Part shown: piece after piece, positions 52,133-60,052 of the stretch | How positions within the stretch are numbered: position 1 is the first letter of the stretch | Layout: the number at the start of each line of letters is the position of its first letter | From: Pseudomonadales bacterium | GTDB lineage: Bacteria > Pseudomonadota > Gammaproteobacteria > Pseudomonadales > Halieaceae | Assembly (NCBI GenBank): GCA_024234815.1 | Contig: JACKNO010000005.1 | Span: 124,001 to 188,000, forward strand | Direction of reading: 5' to 3' | DNA: 64,000 bases | Notes under the pieces: model-generated | Database searches by the model: none | What the model was told of the DNA's origin: nothing | The model's input: only the letters and a program-made list of their open reading frames with translations | Made by a program: the position numbers and the translations under genes

Positions 52133-53171
52133 TCCCCTGTCCCTGGTCATCGCTGCGGACCTGGATTCCTTCCCGGCGAGCACCATGGTGCTGCATCACC
52201 CCGCCGGCTTCCGACCTCAGGACTCTCGCATCCTCTTCCACGAGACCGTGCACTTCTGGCAACACCTGGGTCAGGGGTATCTCCTGCTTCGTGTCGACGA
52301 GGACTGGCAACGCCTGCGCGAGTTTGGTGAAGCCCGGAAAACCCCGGCGCCCGGCCCCATGAAGCAACACTTCGCCGCACCGCCCGCCGACCTCGGGTTC
52401 TCGGCGAGCGATCTGCACGAGGCACTGGCACGGTTCTGGGACGTGCACGTCCTCGGACCCGATACGCTGCTCGACCTGGAAATCCGGAGTGGACGCCGGG
52501 CGATCGCAGCGGAGCTGGTCGCAGACTTCCGGAAGGCCCAGGACGCCGGGTGGATCCGACACGCCGTCCATGGCGGATACTCAGACCTGGCCTACGACCT
52601 TGCCATGGAGGCGGCTGCGGGGAACTACGGACTTCCCTATCTACTGCTCCGGCGTCAGGTCTCACCAGTATTCGCGGGCGTTGTATTTCCGCTCGCTGGT
52701 CACATGGCTTTCAAGAGCCGAGATCCTGTTCGCCGCTTCCGGCGGATCGTCGACACGCTGGCGGGTGGTGCGTTCCCCGACGTGCAGCCCGGGCGCGCGG
52801 TCAACGAGCTGTGGGAGGAGCACTATTTGCTCGTCTGCTCCGTGGCGCGGGAGATCGCGGAATCCGAAGGCGAGCCGCACATCGAGAACATCGACGCGCT
52901 CGACGCGGACCTCCTGGCTGGGCATCCCGTGTACGGATGGGCCCGCAAAAGCCTCCAGCGCATGGCAGCGGCGCTCGCCTGGTGCGATTTCGAGCCGGCC
53001 TTCCTCACCGAGATGAAGAAGCAGCTCCCGGATCTCCCACGCGCCGCCGAGGGGTTTCTCAAGCTCGACTTCATCATGGCTTGCCCGGGGAGTCCCCAGC
53101 GGGCCGTCGGGGCGATTCAGCAGAGTCCGTTTCAATGGTTGATCTTTTCGAAATTATCCTGTTTCCTCTAA
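52116..53171 (+). CDS. Putative HExxH metallopeptidase-like protein
   Basis: 351 residues from GTG 52116, overlapping the upstream gene by 17 bases; TTG 52129 is out of frame. The motif FHETVHFWQHLGQGYLL places HExxH at residues 42-46, the zinc-binding signature of gluzincin-type peptidases. A possible third ligand Glu lies in YDLAMEAAAGNYGLPYLLLR (about residues 155-174). No known family is recognised. The last ~15 residues (SPFQWLIFSKLSCFL) are encoded by AT-rich DNA unlike the rest and may be a fusion at the module's right junction. It has no signal peptide. Confidence 0.7.
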   Translation: MPSQLDPLSLVIAADLDSFPASTMVLHHPAGFRPQDSRILFHETVHFWQHLGQGYLLLRVDEDWQRLREFGEARKTPAPGPMKQHFAAPPADLGFSASDLHEALARFWDVHVLGPDTLLDLEIRSGRRAIAAELVADFRKAQDAGWIRHAVHGGYSDLAYDLAMEAAAGNYGLPYLLLRRQVSPVFAGVVFPLAGHMAFKSRDPVRRFRRIVDTLAGGAFPDVQPGRAVNELWEEHYLLVCSVAREIAESEGEPHIENIDALDADLLAGHPVYGWARKSLQRMAAALAWCDFEPAFLTEMKKQLPDLPRAAEGFLKLDFIMACPGSPQRAVGAIQQSPFQWLIFSKLSCFL

Positions 53172-53187
53172 TTTTTTGGTGAACCTT

Positions 53188-54120
53188 ATGATCGAATCCG
53201 CGCCCCCGATAAAACGAGCACTCATTCTGTCCGGTGGCGGTGGTCGCGGCGCTTATCAGGTCGGTGTCTGGCGCCGGCTTCAGGAGATCGGCTGGCAGCC
53301 GGACATGGTCTGCGGCACGTCTATCGGCTCCATCAATGGCGCCCTCATCGGCTCGGGCTGGGATGCCGGGCAACTGGAAGCGTTTTGGACATCACTGGAC
53401 CGAAAGCGCGCTTTTCGCGTCTCACTGTGGCGGCGGATCAAGTACCGGATCAATCGACTGCTGGGGCGACACCCCGACTTTCCCGCGTTATTGGATAACG
53501 AGCCCCTGCGGCAGACCCTCTCGGAAGCGATTGACGTGGGGCGCCTGCGGGACGACCAACCGACAGTGACGGTGGCGGCAACCAACGTCTGCCGGGCGCG
53601 ACTCGAGTATTTTTCCGGCGAGCAGCTCAGTGTTGACCACCTCGTGGCCTCATGTTCCATTCCGGTGGTTTTTCCCTGGTGTGAGATCGACGGGGAACTC
53701 TACTGGGATGGCGGCGTCATGGCCAATACACCAATTTTCCCTGCACTGGACGCCGGGGCCACGGAGATTCTGGTGGTGTTGCTGGCACCCTTGGCGGGCG
53801 ATCCGGTGGCGCCGCCAAAAACAACCGGCGCGGCGTTTTCCTGGGCGTTCGACATGATTACTATCGGCTCCGCCGGGTCACTGCTGCAGGAGCTTGCGTC
53901 CCACCTCGGCCGGGACATTCGTGCCGGGCGCGAGTCGCTGGCCAGCCAGCATTTTATGGATCTTGGCGATATCCGTATCGGGGTTGTGGCGCCAAAAACT
54001 GCATGGGGTATGGACTCGATCCTGGATCTCGACCCGCAACGTATCAGTGCGCGGATTGCAGCGGGCTACGACGATGCTACAGAGCAGTTGACCGGCTTTT
54101 TGCAACAATCCATGGCTTAA
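53188..54120 (+). CDS. Patatin-like phospholipase
   Basis: 310 residues from ATG 53188; GTG 53179 is also possible. The oxyanion loop GGGGRGAYQVG, nucleophile Ser45 in GTSIGS and catalytic Asp174 in WDGGVMAN give a complete Ser-Asp dyad. It resembles RssA-type patatins, which hydrolyse phospholipids. It starts 16 bases after the HExxH gene. It could therefore be read as part of that operon, although its composition matches the chromosome better. There is no signal peptide, so it is cytoplasmic or membrane-peripheral. Confidence 0.9.
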   Translation: MIESAPPIKRALILSGGGGRGAYQVGVWRRLQEIGWQPDMVCGTSIGSINGALIGSGWDAGQLEAFWTSLDRKRAFRVSLWRRIKYRINRLLGRHPDFPALLDNEPLRQTLSEAIDVGRLRDDQPTVTVAATNVCRARLEYFSGEQLSVDHLVASCSIPVVFPWCEIDGELYWDGGVMANTPIFPALDAGATEILVVLLAPLAGDPVAPPKTTGAAFSWAFDMITIGSAGSLLQELASHLGRDIRAGRESLASQHFMDLGDIRIGVVAPKTAWGMDSILDLDPQRISARIAAGYDDATEQLTGFLQQSMA

Positions 54121-54287
54121 CCGGAACACGCCCCCTGGTTGGCATGACGAAATCCCATACCGCAGGTTTCAATCATCCGGCAGCCATACTAAGATCGACA
54201 CACCGGCGCAGACAGGTCGCGACAGGCAAACCATACCGTTAAGCCATGCATTTGGAGATTGCAGTTAATGCATGACGAGGGGCAGTA

Positions 54288-55238
54288 GTGCATACACAGG
54301 ACTATGACACCTTGATGCATGCGCTGGAGTGGTGTCGCCAGGGCCTGGCGCCCTGGCTGTGTACCATCGTGAAAGTGACCGGCTCTTCCCCCAGGCCAGT
54401 CGGCTCCATGCTCGCCTGCCTCACAGATGGCCGGCAGGCGGGCTCGATTTCGGGTGGCTGCGTGGAAGAGGACCTGCTGGACCGCCTGCACACCAATGCC
54501 ATTGAAGCCCACCCTCCCCAACTCATTACCTACGGCGTAACGCCCGAGGAAAATGTCCGCCTCGGCCTGCCCTGCGGCGGCAGCCTGCAGGTCCTGGTAC
54601 AGCGACTCGGTGAACTCGACCAGTCATGGCTTGCAGAAATTCTGGCGGCCCTGGACGCGCGACGCTGTATTGAGCGCCACCTGTCACTGGAGTCCGGCAA
54701 CACGCAGCTGATATCCGTGGAACATTTTACCGAGCTTGCAATTGACCCCAGCCGTTTGCGGCAGTGCCTGGGCCCGCGCATGCGTATGCTGCTGGTCGGC
54801 GCTGGCCAGCTTGCCCAGCGCGTGGCGGAACTGGCCTTGTCGATGGACTACGAAGTTCTGGTGACAGATACGCGACAGGGATTCCTGGATCAGTGGGAGG
54901 GGCCGCAGCTGCCGCTGCTGCAGGGCATGCCGGACGATATAGTGCGGACCTACGCCCGCGACCGATTCTGCATCGTCATAACACTTACCCATGACCCCCG
55001 AATTGACGATATGGCCCTGATGGAGGCACTGACAACCGATGCCTGGTATGTGGGGGCACTGGGGTCCATGCGAACCACAGCAGCGCGCCTGGACCGGCTG
55101 CGGCAACTGGATTTGTCCGAGGCGCAGATCGCCAGGCTGCACGCTCCCGTGGGACTGGATATCGGCAGCAAGACGCCGATCGAAATCGCGGTGGCCATCA
55201 TGGCCGAGCTGACCGCGCTGCGCCGCAAACCGGTATGA
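54288..55238 (+). CDS. XdhC/CoxI-family molybdenum hydroxylase accessory protein
   Basis: 316 residues from GTG 54288. The N-terminal XdhC_CoxI domain has VTGSSPRPVGSMLACL and GGCVEEDLL. The C-terminal Rossmann domain (XdhC_C) begins MLLVGAGQLAQRVAELALSM and ends with DIGSKTPIEIAVAIMAEL. XdhC proteins bind and sulfurate the molybdenum cofactor for xanthine or CO dehydrogenase-type enzymes. No such enzyme is in the window. The following MobA-like gene overlaps by 4 bases, the usual pairing. Confidence 0.92.
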   Translation: MHTQDYDTLMHALEWCRQGLAPWLCTIVKVTGSSPRPVGSMLACLTDGRQAGSISGGCVEEDLLDRLHTNAIEAHPPQLITYGVTPEENVRLGLPCGGSLQVLVQRLGELDQSWLAEILAALDARRCIERHLSLESGNTQLISVEHFTELAIDPSRLRQCLGPRMRMLLVGAGQLAQRVAELALSMDYEVLVTDTRQGFLDQWEGPQLPLLQGMPDDIVRTYARDRFCIVITLTHDPRIDDMALMEALTTDAWYVGALGSMRTTAARLDRLRQLDLSEAQIARLHAPVGLDIGSKTPIEIAVAIMAELTALRRKPV

Positions 55239-55816
55239 CCGTCGGGGTGCTGTTGCTGGCCGCGGGGCGCGGTCGCCGCTTCGGGCGCGACAAGCGCCTG
55301 GCGCAGCTCAAACCCGGGCTGACATTACTGGACGCCACCCTGGGCAGGCTGGGCGCGACCGGACTTCCAATCCTGGTTTGCCTTGCCGCCGACGACCGGC
55401 CGCTGCAGGATGCAATGACCTCCCGGGGTCTGCATTCAGCGCTGTGCGAACACTCCGGCACCGGCATGGGTAGCACCCTGGCGGACGGCATGGACCGGGC
55501 GCCGGATTGGGACGGGGTACTCGTTGCACTGGCCGACATGCCATGGATCGAGCCCTGCACCTACCTGGCGGTGGCAGATGCACTGACCCGGAACGTGATA
55601 TGTGTGCCAACCCGGGAAGGTCGCCGTGGTCACCCGGTGGGTTTTGGCCGCTCGTTTTTCAGCTCACTGCGTAGCCTGCACGGCGACCAGGGTGGCCGCC
55701 TGGTAATCGATGCCAACAGAGACTGTGTGCGCGAGCTGCCTCTGGCGGACCGCGGGATTCATCGCGATGTAGATACGCCGAACGATCTGGCAGCGGGTCG
55801 AACCTGGTCGCCGTGA
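55235..55816 (+). CDS. MobA/MocA-like molybdopterin nucleotidyltransferase
   Basis: 193 residues with the NTP-transferase signature LLLAAGRGRRFGRDKRLAQL at the N-terminus and VLVALADMPWIEPCTYLAV (Asp-Met metal site). MocA-type enzymes attach CMP to molybdopterin for XdhC-dependent hydroxylases. It is translationally coupled to xdhC (ATGA overlap), which supports that role over generic MobA. Confidence 0.9.
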   Translation: MTVGVLLLAAGRGRRFGRDKRLAQLKPGLTLLDATLGRLGATGLPILVCLAADDRPLQDAMTSRGLHSALCEHSGTGMGSTLADGMDRAPDWDGVLVALADMPWIEPCTYLAVADALTRNVICVPTREGRRGHPVGFGRSFFSSLRSLHGDQGGRLVIDANRDCVRELPLADRGIHRDVDTPNDLAAGRTWSP

Positions 55817-55861
55817 CAATGGCTGCCCCGGATTTGCGAAGCGGCTTCAAGGCCCTGTCGG

Positions 55862-56866
55862 TTACCTTGTCTGCCACTGCGCCTGCCACTGCCTGGCCGA
55901 CACCCCGGTCAGTTTCCTGAAGCAGCGACTGAAAACCGACACATCCGCATAGCCAAGATTCAGCGCCAGGTCGGTGATGCTCATCGACTTGAAACGCAGG
56001 TGTTCCCTGGCGATCGTCAAGCGGGTTTCCTGCAGAAGCGTCACATAGCTTACTCCCTCCAGGCGCAAGCGCTTTTGCAGGACCCGCGGGTGCAGGTCGA
56101 GGATGTCGGCAACCCGTTGCAGGCTGCACTCACCGCTGGGCAACGCCTGCCCGATGATGTCCCGCACCTGGTCCTGCAGGTTGTCCGGGTAGCGCTGCTC
56201 GAGCAGCTGTATGTAATCCTCAAAATGCCTGCGCAGCGCCGCTTCATCATGATGCGGCTTTCGCTCAAGCCAGTGTGCGGGTAGCCGGATGCAATTGCTG
56301 TTGGCATCAAACACGATCCCCGCAACGCTGTTCCCGTACCGCAGGCCGATATCCGTAGCCGGAGCCGGCTGGCGCAGGAGCACCGGGATCGTGTGATTCG
56401 GGACGGCCAGTAGCTCGCCGGCAAAATTGGCCAGTTGACCGACGCTCATCTGGATCAGCTGGTTCAGGCCGCGCGGACTGGTGATCTCGAACTTCAATTC
56501 CAGGTCGATATCATCGCCGCGCTGAAGCTGCGCGACATGTACCCCCCTGGCGTGCAGATACAGGTGCTTGTTGATGCTTGCAAAGGCGTCCCTGACGCTG
56601 GGTTGTTGCGAAATCGTCACACCGACATCGCCCAGCACGGTGGAGGTCTGGGTTCCGGCAAGGCGCAAGCCGAACAGGGGCTCACTGCAGGCCGCGGCGG
56701 TCAACTCCAGCAACTCCGCCAGCTTGCTGTAAGCGAGGTAGGTGTTGGGATTGCGCAACAGGGATTCACTGAGCCCGGCCGCTGCCAGCAGGCGCATGGG
56801 GTTCTCTCCCAGGGCCACCACCAGGCTGGTATACCCCTCTATCGCCCCGCTGCGGACCAGAAACAT
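55862..56866 (-). CDS. AraC-family transcriptional regulator
   Basis: 334 residues from ATG 56866 (MFLVRSGAIEGYTSLVVALG); the extended frame to 56941 would translate the direct repeats upstream and is less likely. The N-terminal 200 residues are the Arabinose_bd-type sensor. The C-terminal AraC domain carries RLTIAREHLRFKSMSITDLA and GYADVSVFSRCFRKLTG. Two 16-bp direct repeats lie just upstream. It is divergent from a cupin/dehydrogenase pair that it probably regulates. Confidence 0.9.
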   Translation of the reverse strand: MFLVRSGAIEGYTSLVVALGENPMRLLAAAGLSESLLRNPNTYLAYSKLAELLELTAAACSEPLFGLRLAGTQTSTVLGDVGVTISQQPSVRDAFASINKHLYLHARGVHVAQLQRGDDIDLELKFEITSPRGLNQLIQMSVGQLANFAGELLAVPNHTIPVLLRQPAPATDIGLRYGNSVAGIVFDANSNCIRLPAHWLERKPHHDEAALRRHFEDYIQLLEQRYPDNLQDQVRDIIGQALPSGECSLQRVADILDLHPRVLQKRLRLEGVSYVTLLQETRLTIAREHLRFKSMSITDLALNLGYADVSVFSRCFRKLTGVSARQWQAQWQTR

Positions 56867-56894
56867 GTGAGCTGACCTTCCCGAACTGAATGGC

Positions 56895-56931
56895 GTTCGC
56901 AAAATATCAATTACTGTTCGTAAAATGTCAA
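56895..56931. promoter_or_regulatory. Two 16-bp direct repeats spaced 21 bp, probable AraC-type operator
   Basis: GTTCGCAAAATATCAA (56895-56910) and GTTCGTAAAATGTCAA (56916-56931) match at 14 of 16 positions and repeat every 21 bp, two helical turns. That is the usual arrangement for tandem half-sites of AraC-family proteins. They lie between the araC-type gene and the divergent cupin gene. Confidence 0.7.
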
Positions 56932-57064
56932 GATATTGCACCGCGCCAGCGCTATCTTACAGTTTCGGCGCGACGCGATTTTTCGCGTTTGCCAGCTTGA
57001 GCCTACGCCCGTTACGTGAACCCTGCCGGGCTTGGCGACAATCCAGAATAAAGAGGAACACAAG

Positions 57065-57601
57065 ATGAGTGACAAGAATCAGGAACTGTCTGAAATATTC
57101 AAAGGTCTCGGCAACCCGCGGGGCGGTGTTGTTTCCATGGAACACGCCCGCGAGGCGATCCTGATCGAGCGCAACGACGTGCCGGAAGTGGCCCTGCCCG
57201 ACGGCTCGACACTGCAGGTGTTGCAGGTGGACCTCAACAACAACATGTGGATAGTACGCAACCGTTTCAAGCCCGGCTTTTGCATTGATACCCATTACCA
57301 CACCGGCGCGGTGTACGCCTTTACCGAGGCGGGTGAATGGTATTACAAGGAGTACCCCAAGCTGATCAACAAGGCGGGCTCCTACCTGTACGAACCCGCG
57401 CACTCGGTTCATACCCTGACCGTGTCCGCGGATGCCAAAGAAGACGCGGTGGTGAATTTCGTTATCTTCGGCAGCAACGTCAACGTGGACGACAAGGGCA
57501 ATGTTGTCAGCATCCTCGACGCCCAGACGGTATACGCGGTCTACACGGCCCTGTGTGAGGCCGAGGGCAAAAACTGTGATGCCACCATCGTAATGGGCTG
57601 A
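57065..57601 (+). CDS. Cupin-domain dioxygenase-like protein
   Basis: 178 residues from ATG 57065, preceded by AGAGGAA. The cupin metal motif is in CIDTHYHTGAVYAFTEAGEW, with a second block YLYEPAHSVHTLTV giving the additional His. The pattern resembles 2,4'-dihydroxyacetophenone dioxygenase-like cupins, which cleave C-C bonds with Fe(II). The exact substrate is not inferable. A dehydrogenase gene follows after 46 bases. Confidence 0.8.
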   Translation: MSDKNQELSEIFKGLGNPRGGVVSMEHAREAILIERNDVPEVALPDGSTLQVLQVDLNNNMWIVRNRFKPGFCIDTHYHTGAVYAFTEAGEWYYKEYPKLINKAGSYLYEPAHSVHTLTVSADAKEDAVVNFVIFGSNVNVDDKGNVVSILDAQTVYAVYTALCEAEGKNCDATIVMG

Positions 57602-57647
57602 ACGGCGACTGAAACTCTGACTAACCGAATTCAACAGGGAGAACACT

Positions 57648-58415
57648 ATGCGCCTGGAAAACAAGGTAGCAATCATCACCGGCGCCTGCGGCGGCATCGG
57701 CCTGGCAATCGTGGCAAAGTTCGTGGCGGAGGGCGCGAAGGTACTGGCGGCGGACCTGGACCAGGCCGCGACTGAAAAGCTTGCTGAGCAGTACGACGGC
57801 CAGGTAAAGGGCTTCGCCGTCGATGTCACGGACTACGCCCAGGTCGAGGCAATGGTGGAAATGGCGGTAACGCACTTTGGCACCGTGGATGTGGTCATTA
57901 ACAACGCGGGAGTTGCCATCGCAAAAATGCTGCTGGATCACGACCCCGCGCAGGATTTCGACATGATCACCGGGGTCAACCAGAAGGGTGTGTATCACGG
58001 CATCCTGGCCGCCGGCCGGAAATTCAGGGCCCTGGGCAAACCCGGAGTGATACTCAACACGTCCTCCATTTACGGCCAGATGGCGGCCGAGATGACCTTC
58101 ACCTACAACGTCAGCAAGGCGGCGGTGGATATGATGACCAAGTGCGCGGCACTGGAACTGGCCCCCCATAACATCCGCGTCGCCGCCGTGGCGCCGGGCA
58201 GAGTTGATACACCGATGTTGCGCCAGTACGAGGCCATGGGCTTATGGGAGCACATTCGCCGCGAACAAATGCGCAATGAATTTACCCAGCCCGGCGAGAT
58301 AGCGGATGTATTCGCCTTTCTGGCATCGGCGGAATCCAACTGTATCAACGGCACCACCGTGTTCGCTGACGACGGCTTCCTGAACTTCAAATACCCCTTG
58401 CTGCCGCCCGCATAA
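57648..58415 (+). CDS. Short-chain dehydrogenase/reductase
   Basis: 255 residues from ATG 57648, preceded by AGGGAGAA. Classical SDR features are TGACGGIGLAIVAKF (TGxxxGxG nucleotide loop), NNAGVA, the catalytic Ser in NTSSIYG, and YNVSK, the YxxxK pair. NAD preference is suggested by Asp at the end of strand 2 (VLAADLD). It oxidises or reduces an alcohol/ketone, probably in the same pathway as the cupin protein. Confidence 0.92.
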   Translation: MRLENKVAIITGACGGIGLAIVAKFVAEGAKVLAADLDQAATEKLAEQYDGQVKGFAVDVTDYAQVEAMVEMAVTHFGTVDVVINNAGVAIAKMLLDHDPAQDFDMITGVNQKGVYHGILAAGRKFRALGKPGVILNTSSIYGQMAAEMTFTYNVSKAAVDMMTKCAALELAPHNIRVAAVAPGRVDTPMLRQYEAMGLWEHIRREQMRNEFTQPGEIADVFAFLASAESNCINGTTVFADDGFLNFKYPLLPPA

Positions 58416-58527
58416 CCGGTAACTGCCGCGAGCCTGATGGCAGCTGCATTTGCGCATCAGCTGACCCGGGAGCCCAGGGAGGCCCTCTTGGCCTGGGTGG
58501 CTGATCGGGAGGTTGTCGACCCGCATT

Positions 58528-58560
58528 TGCCAACGCCGGGCACGCCTGGCGGCGTTGGCA
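58528..58560 (+). terminator. Hairpin downstream of the SDR gene
   Basis: TGCCAACGCC (58528-58537) pairs with GGCGTTGGCA (58551-58560) over 10 bp, 113 bases after the stop. There is no T tract. It may end transcription or act as a repeat element in the 292-base gap before the aminotransferase gene. Confidence 0.45.
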
Positions 58561-58707
58561 GCGGGCTGTATTTGCGAATGTATGCTTCATTACTCACCCA
58601 AAACCGCGCCATTTTTTTATCCCCACCCCCTCCCCACCCATAGTGTTTACAGGCCGTTTGGCTACAATAGCGCCCAGTATTTACGCTGCCAGGAGGCAGA
58701 GCAGGCA

Positions 58708-59922
58708 ATGAGCGAGTTCCTCAAATCCCAGAAATTGCACGGCGTGTGTTACGACATCCGCGGCCCCGTTCTCGACCATGCCAACCGCCTGGAAGATGAA
58801 GGCCACAAGATCATCAAGCTGAATATCGGCAACCCGGGCGCCTTCGGCTTCGACGCGCCGGATGAGATCATGCGCGATGTCATTCACAACATCCGCGAAG
58901 GCCAGGGCTACTGCCACTCCAAGGGCCTGTTCGCGGCGCGCAAGGCCATCATGCAGCGTTACCAGATTGACGGTGTGCTGGATGTCGATGTGGAAGACAT
59001 CATCCTGGGCAACGGCGCCAGCGAACTGATCGTGATGGCAATGCAGGCCCTGCTCAATACCGGCGATGAGATGCTGATCCCCTCCCCCGACTACCCTTTG
59101 TGGACTGCCGCGGTATCGCTCAGCGGCGGCAAGCCTGTGCATTACCATTGCGATGAAAGCGACGACTGGCAGCCTGATCTCGGTGATATAGAAAGCAAAA
59201 TAAATTCGCGTACCCGCGGCATCGTGGTTATTAACCCCAACAACCCCACCGGCGCGGTTTACAGCGAGGATACGCTGCAGAAAATAGTCGAGCTTGCACG
59301 GCGCCACAACCTGATCATCTTTGCCGACGAAATCTACGACCGGATTCTTTACGACGAGGTCCAGCATACGCCGCTGGCGAGGCTGGCCACGGATGTTCTG
59401 TGCGTCACCTTCAACGGCCTCTCCAAGACCTACCGCATGGCCGGCTTTCGCTCGGGCTGGATGATGCTGAGCGGCGCCAAGCAACGCGCCGCAAGTTACA
59501 TAGAGGGGCTGGAGATGCTCGCCTCCATGCGCCTGTGCGCCAACGTGCCAGCCATGCTCGCGGTACAGACCGCGCTTGGCGGCTACCAGAGCATTAACGA
59601 TTTGATTCTGCCGGGGGGACGCCTGAAAGAGCAGCGCGACCTGGCATACGACCTGATCACCGCCATCCCCGGCGTAAGCTGCGTCAAACCAAAATCGGCG
59701 ATGTACCTGTTTCCCCGGCTGGACCCGGATATCTACCCGATAGCGGACGACCAGCAAATGGTGCTGCAGTTGCTCAAGGAGGAACACATGCTGCTGGTTC
59801 AGGGCACCGCCTTCAACTGGGTGGACAAGCAGCATTTCAGGATTGTATTTCTCCCGGACCGGGATCAGCTGATCGAGGCCATCGGCCGCTTCAGCCGCTT
59901 CCTGCAGCGCCTTCGGGGCTGA
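58708..59922 (+). CDS. alaA: AlaA-type alanine/aspartate aminotransferase (class I/II)
   Basis: 404 residues from ATG 58708 with a strong AGGAGG at 58691-58696; the upstream extension lacks a start signal. The PLP enzyme signatures are VVINPNNPTGAVYSE, FADEIYDRILYD, and the PLP-binding Lys240 in NGLSKTYRMAGFRSGW. Opening residues DIRGPVLDHANRLEDEGHKI match AlaA, the glutamate-pyruvate aminotransferase. It stands alone and is probably a core chromosomal gene. Confidence 0.92.
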   Translation: MSEFLKSQKLHGVCYDIRGPVLDHANRLEDEGHKIIKLNIGNPGAFGFDAPDEIMRDVIHNIREGQGYCHSKGLFAARKAIMQRYQIDGVLDVDVEDIILGNGASELIVMAMQALLNTGDEMLIPSPDYPLWTAAVSLSGGKPVHYHCDESDDWQPDLGDIESKINSRTRGIVVINPNNPTGAVYSEDTLQKIVELARRHNLIIFADEIYDRILYDEVQHTPLARLATDVLCVTFNGLSKTYRMAGFRSGWMMLSGAKQRAASYIEGLEMLASMRLCANVPAMLAVQTALGGYQSINDLILPGGRLKEQRDLAYDLITAIPGVSCVKPKSAMYLFPRLDPDIYPIADDQQMVLQLLKEEHMLLVQGTAFNWVDKQHFRIVFLPDRDQLIEAIGRFSRFLQRLRG

Positions 59923-60052
59923 TTGTCCAGCGACTGCTGGCGTACCTGGAGCCGCGGTGAGCACTTCTTTTCCACAGCCGAAGCTGGGCAAACCACCTGT
60001 GCCCTGTGCGGACTTTGGGCGACCGTCACTGCGCCTACGGCGATGGCATTCC

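Noticed and set aside
53130..53180. tRNA 3'-end repeat marking the right attachment site
   Set aside because: No copy of the tRNA-Arg 3' sequence was found near the right end of the mobile region.
58681..59991. Minus-strand frame of 436 codons
   Set aside because: It is antisense to the alaA-type aminotransferase with its PLP-lysine motif.
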